Assembly: GCA_017408405.1 (NCBI GenBank)
Contig: JAFQUP010000042.1
Span: forward strand, 1 to 32,944
DNA from: Thermoguttaceae bacterium
GTDB taxonomy: Bacteria > Planctomycetota > Planctomycetia > Pirellulales > Thermoguttaceae
Direction: 5' to 3'
DNA: 32,944 nucleotides
Shown: piece after piece, positions 8,482 through 17,300 of the stretch
How positions within the stretch are numbered: position 1 is the stretch's first letter
Layout of the letters: each line of letters starts with the position of its first letter
Notes under the pieces: model-generated
What the model was told of the DNA's origin: nothing
What the model saw: only the letters and a program-made list of their open reading frames with translations
Database searches by the model: none
Made by a program: the position numbers and the translations under genes

Positions 8482-9207
8482 ATGAAACGAACTTTATTCT
8501 CAATCTCCACGGCCATTCTCTTCCTCCTTGGATTTTTCCTGCTTCCGCATGTCACTGTTTCCGCGAGTGAAATTCCCGCCGACAAACCAATCCCAGACGG
8601 ATTCGTTTCCCTTTTCGACGGTAAAACACTAGACGGATGGGACGGAGATCCGACCTACTGGTCTGTTCAGGATGGCTGCGTCACGGGAATCTCAACTCCC
8701 GAAACCCCAATCAAATATAATACGTTTTTGGTCTGGAAAAAGGGAGAAGTCGATGATTTTGAACTTTTGGTTGATTTCCGACTCTTCAATCATAATTCCG
8801 GAATTCAGTATCGCGCTTTCATGAATCCTGGAAAACCATGGAGCATGGGCGGTTACCAGGCGGACATTGCCGGCAAGCCGCACATGGGAATTGTCTACGG
8901 TGAAGGTTATCGCGGAATCCTTGCCCAACGCGGTCAGCAGACCACTATTGGCCAAAACGGCAGACCGGTCGTCACCGGCAGCGTCGGCGATTCAGAGGAA
9001 ATTCTTTCCCATATTGACCTTAACGGATGGAATACTTACCGAATTGTCGCGAAAGGTAACGTTTGTTCCCAGTATATCAATGGAGTTAAAGTTTCCGAAG
9101 TTATCGATGAAGACGACATTGCCCGCGCTTCTGGTCTCCTCGGTTTCCAGATGCATGTCGGTCCGGCAATGAAAGTTCAGTTCAAAAATATTTTCCTCAA
9201 AAAATAA
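8482..9207 (+). CDS. Secreted DUF1080 (3-keto-disaccharide hydrolase-like) protein
   Basis: A 241-residue exported protein with a signal peptide (KR, then a hydrophobic core at 9-24, likely cleavage after VSA near 29). The mature part is one DUF1080/LamG-like jelly-roll domain: FVSLFDGKTLDGW near 41, WSVQDGCVTG near 60, NHNSGIQYRA near 103, GYQADI near 124 and WNTYRIVAKGN near 183. The family is greatly expanded in planctomycetes and includes 3-keto-disaccharide hydrolases of sugar breakdown; others bind or process polysaccharides, and the substrate here cannot be read from sequence. The length is normal for a single-domain member. ATG at 8482 follows AAAGGA with good spacing. It stands alone between a long leader and a strong terminator, so it is probably monocistronic. 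Confidence 0.9.
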   Translation: MKRTLFSISTAILFLLGFFLLPHVTVSASEIPADKPIPDGFVSLFDGKTLDGWDGDPTYWSVQDGCVTGISTPETPIKYNTFLVWKKGEVDDFELLVDFRLFNHNSGIQYRAFMNPGKPWSMGGYQADIAGKPHMGIVYGEGYRGILAQRGQQTTIGQNGRPVVTGSVGDSEEILSHIDLNGWNTYRIVAKGNVCSQYINGVKVSEVIDEDDIARASGLLGFQMHVGPAMKVQFKNIFLKK

Positions 9208-9580
9208 AATAATCTAACAAACGGATTCGTTTTTACCGTAATTTGGGAAACGAATCCGTTTTATTAACATTACGCCTCATTTCATTTGGGAATTTTAATT
9301 ATTACTCCAATTAAAACCCGCTCACAGTATTTAGTTTCCAGTAAAATGGATTATGTGACCGAAAATTTCTGTCTGCCGCGGCTCTGAATCCGCTGTTTCC
9401 AGAATTCCAACGCGGTCAAAATTAAACTCCGAGCAAAATTTACTTATTGCCAGAACATAATTCAACAGTCAATTTAATTTATCCAAAACGGACATCCATC
9501 AAAAACCTTCACCCAAATGTCCATTGACTAATTTTGGTTTCCTTCCCAATTCCATTTTGCCGCTTTACCGCAGGTATGAC
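9208..9580. other. Intergenic region between DUF1080 and glycerophosphodiesterase genes
   Basis: These 373 bases contain the strong terminator at 9219-9261 and an AT-only perfect inverted repeat (TTTTAATT 9293-9300 with AATTAAAA 9309-9316). No other gene is seen. No promoter for the glycerophosphodiesterase gene could be fixed: TTGCCA at 9447 with TTTAAT at 9473 has a 20-base spacer, which is too long to trust. Confidence 0.4.
9219..9261 (+). terminator. Strong Rho-independent terminator of the DUF1080 gene
   Basis: A perfect 14-bp stem (9219-9232 with 9248-9261, core ACGGATTCGT) with a 15-base loop begins 11 bases after the stop codon. The distal arm runs into TTTTATT. The A-rich proximal side could also let it stop transcription from the opposite direction. 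Confidence 0.85.
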
Positions 9581-10447
9581 ATGAAACGAGTGATTTTTAC
9601 CAGGCGTTTTTCAGCTTTACTTCCCCTTTTCCTTTCATTTTTGGCAATCCCGCATATTTTCACGGCACTTGCTGCCGCGGACATGCCGACTCGCGGCCTT
9701 TGTGCGCATCGCGGAGATAACGCGTGTTTTCCTGAAAATACGATTCCCGCGTTCCAGAGTGCTGCGCGAAAGGGAGCACAAATGGTCGAAATGGACGTGA
9801 AACGCTGCCGCACTGGGGAATTAATCATTATGCACGACGCCACGGTTGACAGAACGACCAATGGAACAGGAAACGTTTCCGCTCTTACTTTCGCGGAGAT
9901 TCGCGCATTGGATGCCGGAATCAAAAAAAATTCCCGATTTGCCGGCACAAAAGTTCCGACTTTCGAGGAAGCGATCGACTGCCTTCCTAAAGATGGTCTT
10001 TGGATCAACGTTCACTGCGGAGGTTCTGTCGCCGTTGAAGTTGCCCAAATTCTTAAAAATAAAGGACGGCTTCATCAGGCGTTTATCGCGGCCTCACTTG
10101 GCGAAATTTCAAAAGCGAGACAGGTCGTTCCTGAAATTTTGGCGTGCAATATGAGCAGGCCGGGCGGTCATGGAAAACCATGGACAGCGGAGCAGAGTTC
10201 ACTCTATGCCTCCCAAACCGTTGAAAATAAATGTGAATTTCTTCAACTTTTGGCTCCATGCTCTGAAGATGACGCGATTCTTCTCCATGACTCTGGCGTG
10301 AAAATCAATTATTTTCACTGCAACAAACCGGAAAATGTTGAAAAACTGGTTCAAATGGGCGCTGATTTCTTACTGACCGACCGCCTTGAGGAGATTCAGA
10401 AAAAAATTATTGAATTCTGGCCTGAAGTCAAAACAGAAGATAAATAA
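9581..10447 (+). CDS. Exported glycerophosphodiester phosphodiesterase
   Basis: GDPD-family enzyme of 288 residues that hydrolyses glycerophosphodiesters to glycerol 3-phosphate and an alcohol. All family landmarks are present: catalytic AHRG (H43, R44), PENT (E52), EMDV metal ligands (E70, D72) and the second catalytic histidine in MHDATVDRTTNGTG (H85); the barrel continues to ADFLLTDR near the end. A signal peptide occupies residues 1 to about 32 (MKRVIFTRRF, then a hydrophobic stretch ending ALAAA), so it acts outside the cytoplasmic membrane, probably on phospholipid head groups or teichoic-like material. The start at 9581 gives a proper signal peptide; an in-frame upstream start at 9524 would add 19 poorly fitting residues. 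The ribosome site (AGGT) is weak. The family call is firm; the substrate is unknown. Confidence 0.9.
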   Translation: MKRVIFTRRFSALLPLFLSFLAIPHIFTALAAADMPTRGLCAHRGDNACFPENTIPAFQSAARKGAQMVEMDVKRCRTGELIIMHDATVDRTTNGTGNVSALTFAEIRALDAGIKKNSRFAGTKVPTFEEAIDCLPKDGLWINVHCGGSVAVEVAQILKNKGRLHQAFIAASLGEISKARQVVPEILACNMSRPGGHGKPWTAEQSSLYASQTVENKCEFLQLLAPCSEDDAILLHDSGVKINYFHCNKPENVEKLVQMGADFLLTDRLEEIQKKIIEFWPEVKTEDK

Positions 10448-10457
10448 AATCGGAAAC

Positions 10458-10488
10458 GGAATGGCTGCGGCGAGAGCTTTTCCATTCC
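10458..10488 (+). terminator. Weak hairpin after the glycerophosphodiesterase gene
   Basis: A 7-bp inverted repeat GGAATGG/CCATTCC (10458-10464 with 10482-10488) starts 11 bases after the stop codon. There is no T-run behind it, so termination is uncertain and read-through into the exonuclease gene is possible. Confidence 0.3.
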
Positions 10489-10542
10489 TGACGCCCCTCT
10501 TCCTCATTTTTCATTTTCATTAACGACCAAAGGAGACTTTTC

Positions 10543-11439
10543 ATGCCAGTCTCACCAATTCGATATCTTGTTTTTGACGTTGAATCCTTTACGGACGCTC
10601 CACTGGCAGCTCAAGTGCGTTATCCGGAAGAAACCCGAAATGGACAAACTCCTGATGAAGCGGTCAAAAAATGGAAAGAGCAACTAATCGCTGACACAGG
10701 AAAAGATTTTATTCCGTATTCTTTTCAGATCCCGACCTGTGTCGTTCTGGCAAAAATTTCTGAAAACTTCGAACTTCTTGACATCGCGGCAATGAGTGAA
10801 GTTTCCCTGAGACCTCCGGAAATTGTTGAACGTTTCTGGCGCGGCTGGGAACGCTATGGGCGGCCAACTTTCGTTACCTTTAACGGCCGTTCTTTTGACA
10901 TTCCCCTCATGGAGCTTGCCGCCTTCCGATACGGTATTCCCATTCCCGGATGGTTTTCGCCGCTCGCGAGAAATTATGATCAGCCGCGCAGCCGTTTCAA
11001 TCAGTCTGCCCACATTGACCTTCAGGACATTTTTACCAATTTTGGCACAACTCGTTTTTCAGGCGGACTGAATCTGGCTGCCAATCTCATCGGAAAGCCC
11101 GGCAAAATGAATGTTCAGGGAAACATGATTGACGAAATGCACTCAGCCGGAAAATTCCAGGAGATTGAAGATTACTGCCGATGCGATGTTCTCGATACTT
11201 ATTTCGTTTTTCTTCGAACACGCGTTCTGCTGGGATACCTATCGCTCGCGGAAGAGCAAAAACTGGTTGAAAAAACCAAAAAATGGATTGAGGAGAAAGC
11301 GGAAACCAATTTTAGCTGCCAACTCTATCTCCAGAAATGGGGAAACTGGGAAAATCCGTGGATTCGCCACTCTCCTGAGAACGTACCAACCTCCCTATCT
11401 CAGGAAACCAGTCAACGGTCAGAATCCTCGATGCCTTAA
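10543..11439 (+). CDS. PolB-type 3'-5' exonuclease (DEDDy, DNA_pol_B_exo2)
   Basis: A stand-alone 3'-5' exonuclease of the family related to the proofreading domain of family B DNA polymerases, 298 residues. The DEDDy catalytic set is visible: FDVES (D12, E14), FNGRSFDIP (D119) and YCRCD (Y211, D215). The block RFWRGWERYGRPTFVTFNGR is typical of the family. No polymerase domain and no signal peptide, so it is cytoplasmic; it probably trims DNA or RNA 3' ends in repair, but the exact role is unknown. The last 40 residues are low-complexity Ser/Thr-rich. ATG at 10543 has a strong AAAGGAG ribosome site. It is followed after 60 bases by the signal peptidase gene on the same strand without a terminator, so they may be co-transcribed. 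Confidence 0.9.
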   Translation: MPVSPIRYLVFDVESFTDAPLAAQVRYPEETRNGQTPDEAVKKWKEQLIADTGKDFIPYSFQIPTCVVLAKISENFELLDIAAMSEVSLRPPEIVERFWRGWERYGRPTFVTFNGRSFDIPLMELAAFRYGIPIPGWFSPLARNYDQPRSRFNQSAHIDLQDIFTNFGTTRFSGGLNLAANLIGKPGKMNVQGNMIDEMHSAGKFQEIEDYCRCDVLDTYFVFLRTRVLLGYLSLAEEQKLVEKTKKWIEEKAETNFSCQLYLQKWGNWENPWIRHSPENVPTSLSQETSQRSESSMP

Positions 11440-11499
11440 TTCTTACGAAAAAAACGACAGACCCAATGAATTGAATACTTGAAAAAGGATTTTTATTTC

Positions 11500-13353
11500 A
11501 TGGTATTTTCGACTCGTGCCTCATGCTTTTCCAAATGCCCTAAACTGGTCCCTTCCGCTTTCATTTTAGGAATGATTGGGGGAATTTTAGTTTCTCTCAC
11601 TATCTGTTTTCTCTTCAGGCAGATTACGCAAAAAAATTACTCCGGGGACCTTATTCAGGTGGCAGGAAACTCAATGATTCCTTCTCTTTATGGAGGCACG
11701 ATATTTGAGACCTGCCCTCTTTGCCAAATGCACGGACCAAGATCCGATTACGGGACTTCCGTATGTCCGAACTGCGGCTGGATGATCCATGAAAAAATCC
11801 GAACTTCGCGGGCCTACCTTCAAAAGTGTCGCCAGGAAGTACGTTTTGATGAATTGCTTGAAGTCATTCCACAAGAAAAATATTTCCTGGACGACATCGT
11901 AGTGGCGATTCCCAATGAAAAAATCGGCCCCGTCATTAAGCGAATTGCCGGTCTTCCCGGCGATAGACTTGAAGTTCGAGACGGAATCCTCTACCGAAAC
12001 GGCCAACGGACCATCCATCCTCTGGAAACCTGGAAACAAATGCGAATTCCAGTTTTTTCAGACGATTTCCGTCCCCAGGGAATCTCCCGCTGGATTCCAT
12101 TTGGCTCTGTTTCGGCCACAGCCTCCGTTTCAGAAGCCATATTGAATAAAACTCCTCAGGGTGAAAACCTTGCCTCAAATTCCGCCTCGCGATTCCTAAA
12201 CAGTCAAATTAACGCCCTCATTCAGGAACAAAACGCCCTAAACTCGTCAGAGCAGGAAGATTCCTCCTTTTACCACTCTAAAGATTACCCGCGAATCCCG
12301 GGAATCACCTGCCTCCTCAATGGTTGGAGATTCAATTCCTCAATTCCATGCGGAATAAAGTATGTCCATCAAGCCGGACGATTTATTTCTTCCGATGACG
12401 GCAAGGTTTCCTGCTGCCTGGAACCTGCTCCCATTACGAATTATCGCGCGGAGAATGGAACTCAATTTCCTTCACACGCCATCGGCATGATCCGTGAATT
12501 ACTCTGTTCATTTGAGATAATTCAAATCCCGGAGAAAAATCCGCCGAAATCAGAAAAACCTGTTGACGATACTCCGAATTTTCGTTTAGTTATTTCCCTG
12601 CCGACACTCACGGGAGAACATTTTTTTGTTCTGATTCCCCAATCCGAATCGAAAGAAAGTTCTGAACTGAAAGCTGAAATCCAGGATTTTTTCGCGTCCA
12701 GTCCAACTGAGATTCCTTCACCCGACGAATGGAATCGCGCTGGTTACTCAACTATTGATGTCTCATGTTTCCGAATAAAAAACGAAATACTGGCAGAAAA
12801 GACTCACTCCCTTCTCTTTTCCACATTGGACGGCATACCGCGTTTGACACTCGATGACGTTCCGCTTAAGGAATTCATTATCTTTTCCCTGCCATCCCCC
12901 ATCGTCTTCTCAACCTGCCGCTCCGCGTCAGCAAAGACTTTCGCGGAGCAATCTCCTCCCACAAAACCAAATACTTTCCCAGCATTTGACACTCAATTTC
13001 ACGCGCAATCATCAGAAGGTGAATATTCACAATTTTCATTTCCAACCGCTAAAATCTGGTGTTGGGGAAATCAAAAAACTGAAATTAGCCGTCTTCAACT
13101 CTTTCGGGGAGAGTATTGGGAAAAAAATTTGACAAAATTCCACAAAATTTCGAAAAACGGAAAAAAAACGCTTGCATTTGACTGCAAGTCGGAGTACTAT
13201 TTAGTAGGCGATAATTTTTTTGTCAGTGAAGACAGTCGGCATTGGGGAACGGTTTCGCATTCGCAAATCCAGGGTAAAGTAAATCCCCCGAAGAGGACCG
13301 AACACCATGCTGATTCCAGCCTTAGTATTTCCGCACCAGGCTCATTCGACTGA
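11500..13353 (+). CDS. Signal peptidase I with zinc ribbon and large insert
   Basis: S26 signal peptidase of 617 residues, far longer than ordinary bacterial enzymes (about 200-350). One membrane segment (19-38) is followed by box B GNSMIPSL with nucleophile S58. Directly after it comes an extra zinc-ribbon-like unit, CPLC (C72, C75) and CPNC (C89, C92). Box D VIKRIAGLPGD gives the general base K147, and box E GDNFFVSEDSRHWGTV lies near 575-590. About 400 residues of unrecognised sequence sit between boxes D and E. The catalytic Ser-Lys pair is intact, so activity is expected: release of exported proteins by cleaving signal peptides at the membrane. ATG at 11500 (AAGGA upstream) is preferred over TTG at 11479. 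The 3' end overlaps the start region of the next gene. Active enzyme status is inferred. Confidence 0.88.
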   Translation: MVFSTRASCFSKCPKLVPSAFILGMIGGILVSLTICFLFRQITQKNYSGDLIQVAGNSMIPSLYGGTIFETCPLCQMHGPRSDYGTSVCPNCGWMIHEKIRTSRAYLQKCRQEVRFDELLEVIPQEKYFLDDIVVAIPNEKIGPVIKRIAGLPGDRLEVRDGILYRNGQRTIHPLETWKQMRIPVFSDDFRPQGISRWIPFGSVSATASVSEAILNKTPQGENLASNSASRFLNSQINALIQEQNALNSSEQEDSSFYHSKDYPRIPGITCLLNGWRFNSSIPCGIKYVHQAGRFISSDDGKVSCCLEPAPITNYRAENGTQFPSHAIGMIRELLCSFEIIQIPEKNPPKSEKPVDDTPNFRLVISLPTLTGEHFFVLIPQSESKESSELKAEIQDFFASSPTEIPSPDEWNRAGYSTIDVSCFRIKNEILAEKTHSLLFSTLDGIPRLTLDDVPLKEFIIFSLPSPIVFSTCRSASAKTFAEQSPPTKPNTFPAFDTQFHAQSSEGEYSQFSFPTAKIWCWGNQKTEISRLQLFRGEYWEKNLTKFHKISKNGKKTLAFDCKSEYYLVGDNFFVSEDSRHWGTVSHSQIQGKVNPPKRTEHHADSSLSISAPGSFD

Positions 13354-13360
13354 GGACATC

Positions 13361-14251
13361 GTGAAGCGATTAACCTTCATCATTTCATACTGCACTACTC
13401 CTGAAGAACTGGAAGATTCAATTCTTTCCATTTTGGAAAATCGTCCAGACTCATGCGAAATTTTCGTTATCAAAAATAAAACATACGAAAATCCGTATGA
13501 TTTAAGCGAAGACGAGGTTCATTTCGTGGAAGCTCCGCAGGAATTCATGCTGCCGAAAGATCCCAACTGGGAATGTTTTCGGCAAGGGATAGACTTATGC
13601 GACTCTGACTATGTTTACCTGATGCCGTCCGGGATACGTTTTCAGGCTGATTGGCCGAATGCTGTCACCATCCTTGAGCAAAATCCTGATCTGGGAGCTT
13701 TTTTTCTGGATGAAAATTTGAATTTGGGAGGTTTTTTCCGCAAAACGCTGCTAAAAGATCTCGTCGAATCCCAGATAAAAAATACTTCAGCCAAAGAAAT
13801 TCTCCCTGCCGCTTCAGAAATTGAATGTTTAAATTCACTCGCGACTCTGCTTCAGGAAAACGGCTGGGTATGCGGTCTGGCCGAATTTGAAGAATCCGAC
13901 GATACCAATGCCGCGGCATTTCCCACGCATGCGGAGTCAGAGCGTACCGGATCCGCGCAAAATACTCCGCGGCAGTCAGACCCCGGCGCTTCAGCCTCCG
14001 TCACTCCTCTTTGTTCCCTCCAGGAGTCGGAAGAGTCAACGGAGATTTCATCAATCACCTCTCAGCATTTAAGTCATGAGGAACCCCCTCTCCGGAAATC
14101 TGCCCACGCTGCTGAATTTGCCTCTGCTGATTCGCCTGAAACAGCCTCTTTAGTGAATAGTGAAAAAGGAATCGTAAAACGTTTTCGTTCCTTGTGCCGA
14201 AAACTGTTCACCCGTTCTTTAAAATCAGAATCGGAAAATTTTGATTCGTAA
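13361..14251 (+). CDS. GT-A-like glycosyltransferase-related protein
   Basis: Residues 1-190 look like a family 2 glycosyltransferase fold: KRLTFIISYCTTPEELEDSI at the start (nucleotide-sugar strand and helix), DSDYVYLMPSGIRF near 82, FFLDENLNLGGFFRKTLL near 110-130, and a final block WVCGLAEFEE near 168. A clear metal-binding DxD followed by acceptor motifs is not obvious, so it may be inactive or only fold-related. The last 115 residues are low-complexity Ser/Glu/Ala-rich with a basic helical end (KRFRSLCRKLF) that might touch membrane. GTG at 13361 is chosen because GAGGA lies just upstream and overlaps the TGA of the signal peptidase gene (13351-13353), suggesting re-initiation. An ATG at 13307 would add 18 residues and overlap that gene by 47 bases. 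The function is uncertain. Confidence 0.65.
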   Translation: MKRLTFIISYCTTPEELEDSILSILENRPDSCEIFVIKNKTYENPYDLSEDEVHFVEAPQEFMLPKDPNWECFRQGIDLCDSDYVYLMPSGIRFQADWPNAVTILEQNPDLGAFFLDENLNLGGFFRKTLLKDLVESQIKNTSAKEILPAASEIECLNSLATLLQENGWVCGLAEFEESDDTNAAAFPTHAESERTGSAQNTPRQSDPGASASVTPLCSLQESEESTEISSITSQHLSHEEPPLRKSAHAAEFASADSPETASLVNSEKGIVKRFRSLCRKLFTRSLKSESENFDS

Positions 14252-14321
14252 ATTTCAGGTTTTTCGGTTTCCTTTCCTTTTCAAATCAAACGCCACTTAA
14301 ATTCCTGGCAGGAAAAAATCC

Positions 14322-17300
14322 ATGCTGAAAACGCTTTTTCCGGAAATTCATCGTCTTTTCCAAAAACTTCGCCGTAAAATCCGTTTTTATCTTGCGGCGG
14401 AAGGAATCAGCCTCTGGATTTTCCAAATGGGGTTACTTTTTTGGGCCTCGTTAATTTTGGACCGATTTTTTGAGCCGGCTCGCGAAATCCGACTCATTTT
14501 CCTGATTTTTGCCGCGTTTCTGGCAATCCGGCAATTGGGAAAACTCGTTCTTTTACCTGTTTTTCGTCCAATTTCCAATCATTCCCTGGCAATTCTTCTT
14601 GAAAAACGCTTTCCGCAGTTTAATGACTCTCTGTTGACTCTCGTTGAACCAGAATCATCCGCAGCTGCTTCCTCTGAAAATTCTGAGTCGGATTTTCAAA
14701 GTACTGCCGCTCATTCTCACGGACTTCCCGCTCAGCGTGAAAAACTCCTGCGGCAGATCCGGGATGAATTGCTGCCGGAAATTGAACATTTTCGTTTTCA
14801 GCCTCTTTTCCGTTTTCGGCCATTAATTATTGGCCTTCTGGGAGCAATGCTCATGCTTGGGGCATTGCTCGGCTTAACCATCAAAGCACCACTTTTCCTC
14901 AATGTCTGGACTGATCGTTTCCTGAAACTCTCGGAAACTCCGTGGCCAAGGATAGTTCAAATTGAAATGGATCCGATTTTTCAAGCCGGAACATTGAAAA
15001 TCGCCCGCGGATCTGACGTTCAAATTCGCCTGCGTGCCGGCGTGGAAGGTTCAGGATACCATTTGAAAGACGTTTTGCGTACGGTCTATTTAACATACCG
15101 CACGGAAGACGGATTTCGCAACCGAATTGCCATGGAACGAGAAAATGAATCGTCCAGTCCTTCCGGAGAATGGGCGGATTTTTCTTATTCACTTCGGGGA
15201 GTAATAAAATCCTTCGAATTTGACGTGACTGCCGGTGATGCCTCTGCTCGTGGTTTTCAGGTCAAAGTCGTTGACAGTCCCTCACTGTCACTCAAATTGC
15301 GGCTTAAGTATCCTCAATACTCCACACTTACCTCTCAAACCATCCAACCGGGAACTGTCCAAAGTATTCCGCTCGGAACAGAAATCACCCTTCTGGGTGA
15401 ATCAACGAAACCTCTTGAATCCGCGGAACTCCAGATTTCTAGGAAACTTCCTGATTTTCTGTCGGTTCTCCTTCCTCATCTGACTCCGGCCTTTGAAAAA
15501 AAACTGGCTCAGCCTCCCCAAAAAACGCAAACAGTCAAATTACTTCCTTCTCCGCAAAATCCGCATATCCTTGAATACCCGCTTGGAGTTTTGTTTTCTG
15601 ATGCGGCGCTTTCATTTTGCTTATCCGATTCTGACGGAATCACCTCACCGTCACCGATTAAATTGGTCCTGGCAATGGAAGAGGATCAGCTTCCTTCACT
15701 TCCAGTTACTCCATGGGGAATTGGAGAAGCGGTTACCCCAAATGCCCAAATCCCGATGAAAGGAAAAATCACGGATGATTATGGTTTGCGCGCGGTTGGA
15801 TACGACTGGAAACTGGAAAGAAGTAATCCGGAAACGACGCAAAACCAGGACAAAAACAAAGACAAAACGATTGAATTTTTTCCCGCGGGAACTCATTGGT
15901 TCAAGAAATTCGACGATCCATCTTCCCCGCCGCTCGAGTTCACGATGAATGGCTCACCAGAAACCGCCATGCTCCTTGAACCACTTGGATTGCGCCCCGG
16001 AGACAAATTCCAAATTTCCATGGCAGCCAATGACAGAAATGACATTTTCATTACTGAAAAAAGAACCAGCTATTCACAGACGATCTCCCTGGAAATCGTC
16101 ACGCCGGAACAGCTTCGCTGGAAACTTGAAGGACGTGAGGCAGTCTTGAGCCAGCTTTTTGAAAAAATCCTTCAGGAAATCCAGGATTCTCGTGAATCAT
16201 TGGAAAATTTTGATTTTGCTTCCATGAACACCGCTCAATCCAATGTTACGAAAACGGAGGAGAAACCAGCCAATTCCGAAACAGAGGATTCCCCTCAAGC
16301 TCTCTTTAGTTACCGAACAGAGCGAATTATTCAAAATAACCGAAAAAACTCTCATGAATTTAATGGTATCGCCGAAGGAATTGAAAACCTTTGCCTTCAA
16401 ATGGTTAATAATCGGATCGACACTCCTTCATGGTTTGAACGTTTGAATGAGGGAATCCGTTTGCCTCTTCTGGAAATCCATCAAAATTCCATCCCGGAAC
16501 TTGAGACCACTCTCATTTCTTTGCGAAAAGCAATTGATGACGGTCAGATCCAGCAGGCTCAAACCGTCCATTCCACTGCTTCCGCTCAAATGGACGCTCT
16601 TATTCTCCTTCTTCTCACGGTTCGGGAAAAAATGCTCAAAATGCAGGATTTCAATGAAATGGTGGAACTCTTGCGTACCGTAATCCGACAGGAAGAAGAA
16701 CTGCAAGATGAAATTTCCCGTCAAAATCGATCCAGTCTGGCTGATCTTCTCTTTGACGACGAAGAAGATGATGACGAGGAAGAAGACGACGAAGATGATG
16801 AAAGGGATGAAGAAAAGGGTATTGAAGAATCAGAAAATGAAAAAGGAAATGAAAGCACGGAAAATTTAAAAGAAACCGAACTCTCGGAAGAAAACCGTGA
16901 AATCGATTCATCCCCCCAAACGAAAGTAAACTCGAAAAACCTCCCGGAATCGGATTCTGCCCAATCAACGTCACCTTCAAATTTCCCGGAACGCCAACAG
17001 GAAATACTGCGCACATTTAATCTCTGGAACGAAAAAATTCCACAGATGCTTGAAATGCTCCGGAACGATCCAGTGCAGACTGAATTACTGAAGAATGCTC
17101 GCCAGCAGGCAGATGAATCGCGAATTCTTCCCCGTATGGAAGAACTCGTTTCCCGTCTTTTGGAAAAATCTTATTCCCAGGCGAATGACGAAGCCAAATC
17201 ACTAATTTCCGATTTAAAAAAGATTCTCGAAAAGTTGGAGTCTGAAAATCGAAATACCCAATTAGCGAATGAAATGGAATTGCTTCGGACTCATTTAAGG

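Noticed and set aside
16651..17016. Minus-strand frames rich in Ser or His opposite the acidic tract
   Set aside because: They only mirror the GA-repeat codons of the Asp/Glu run.
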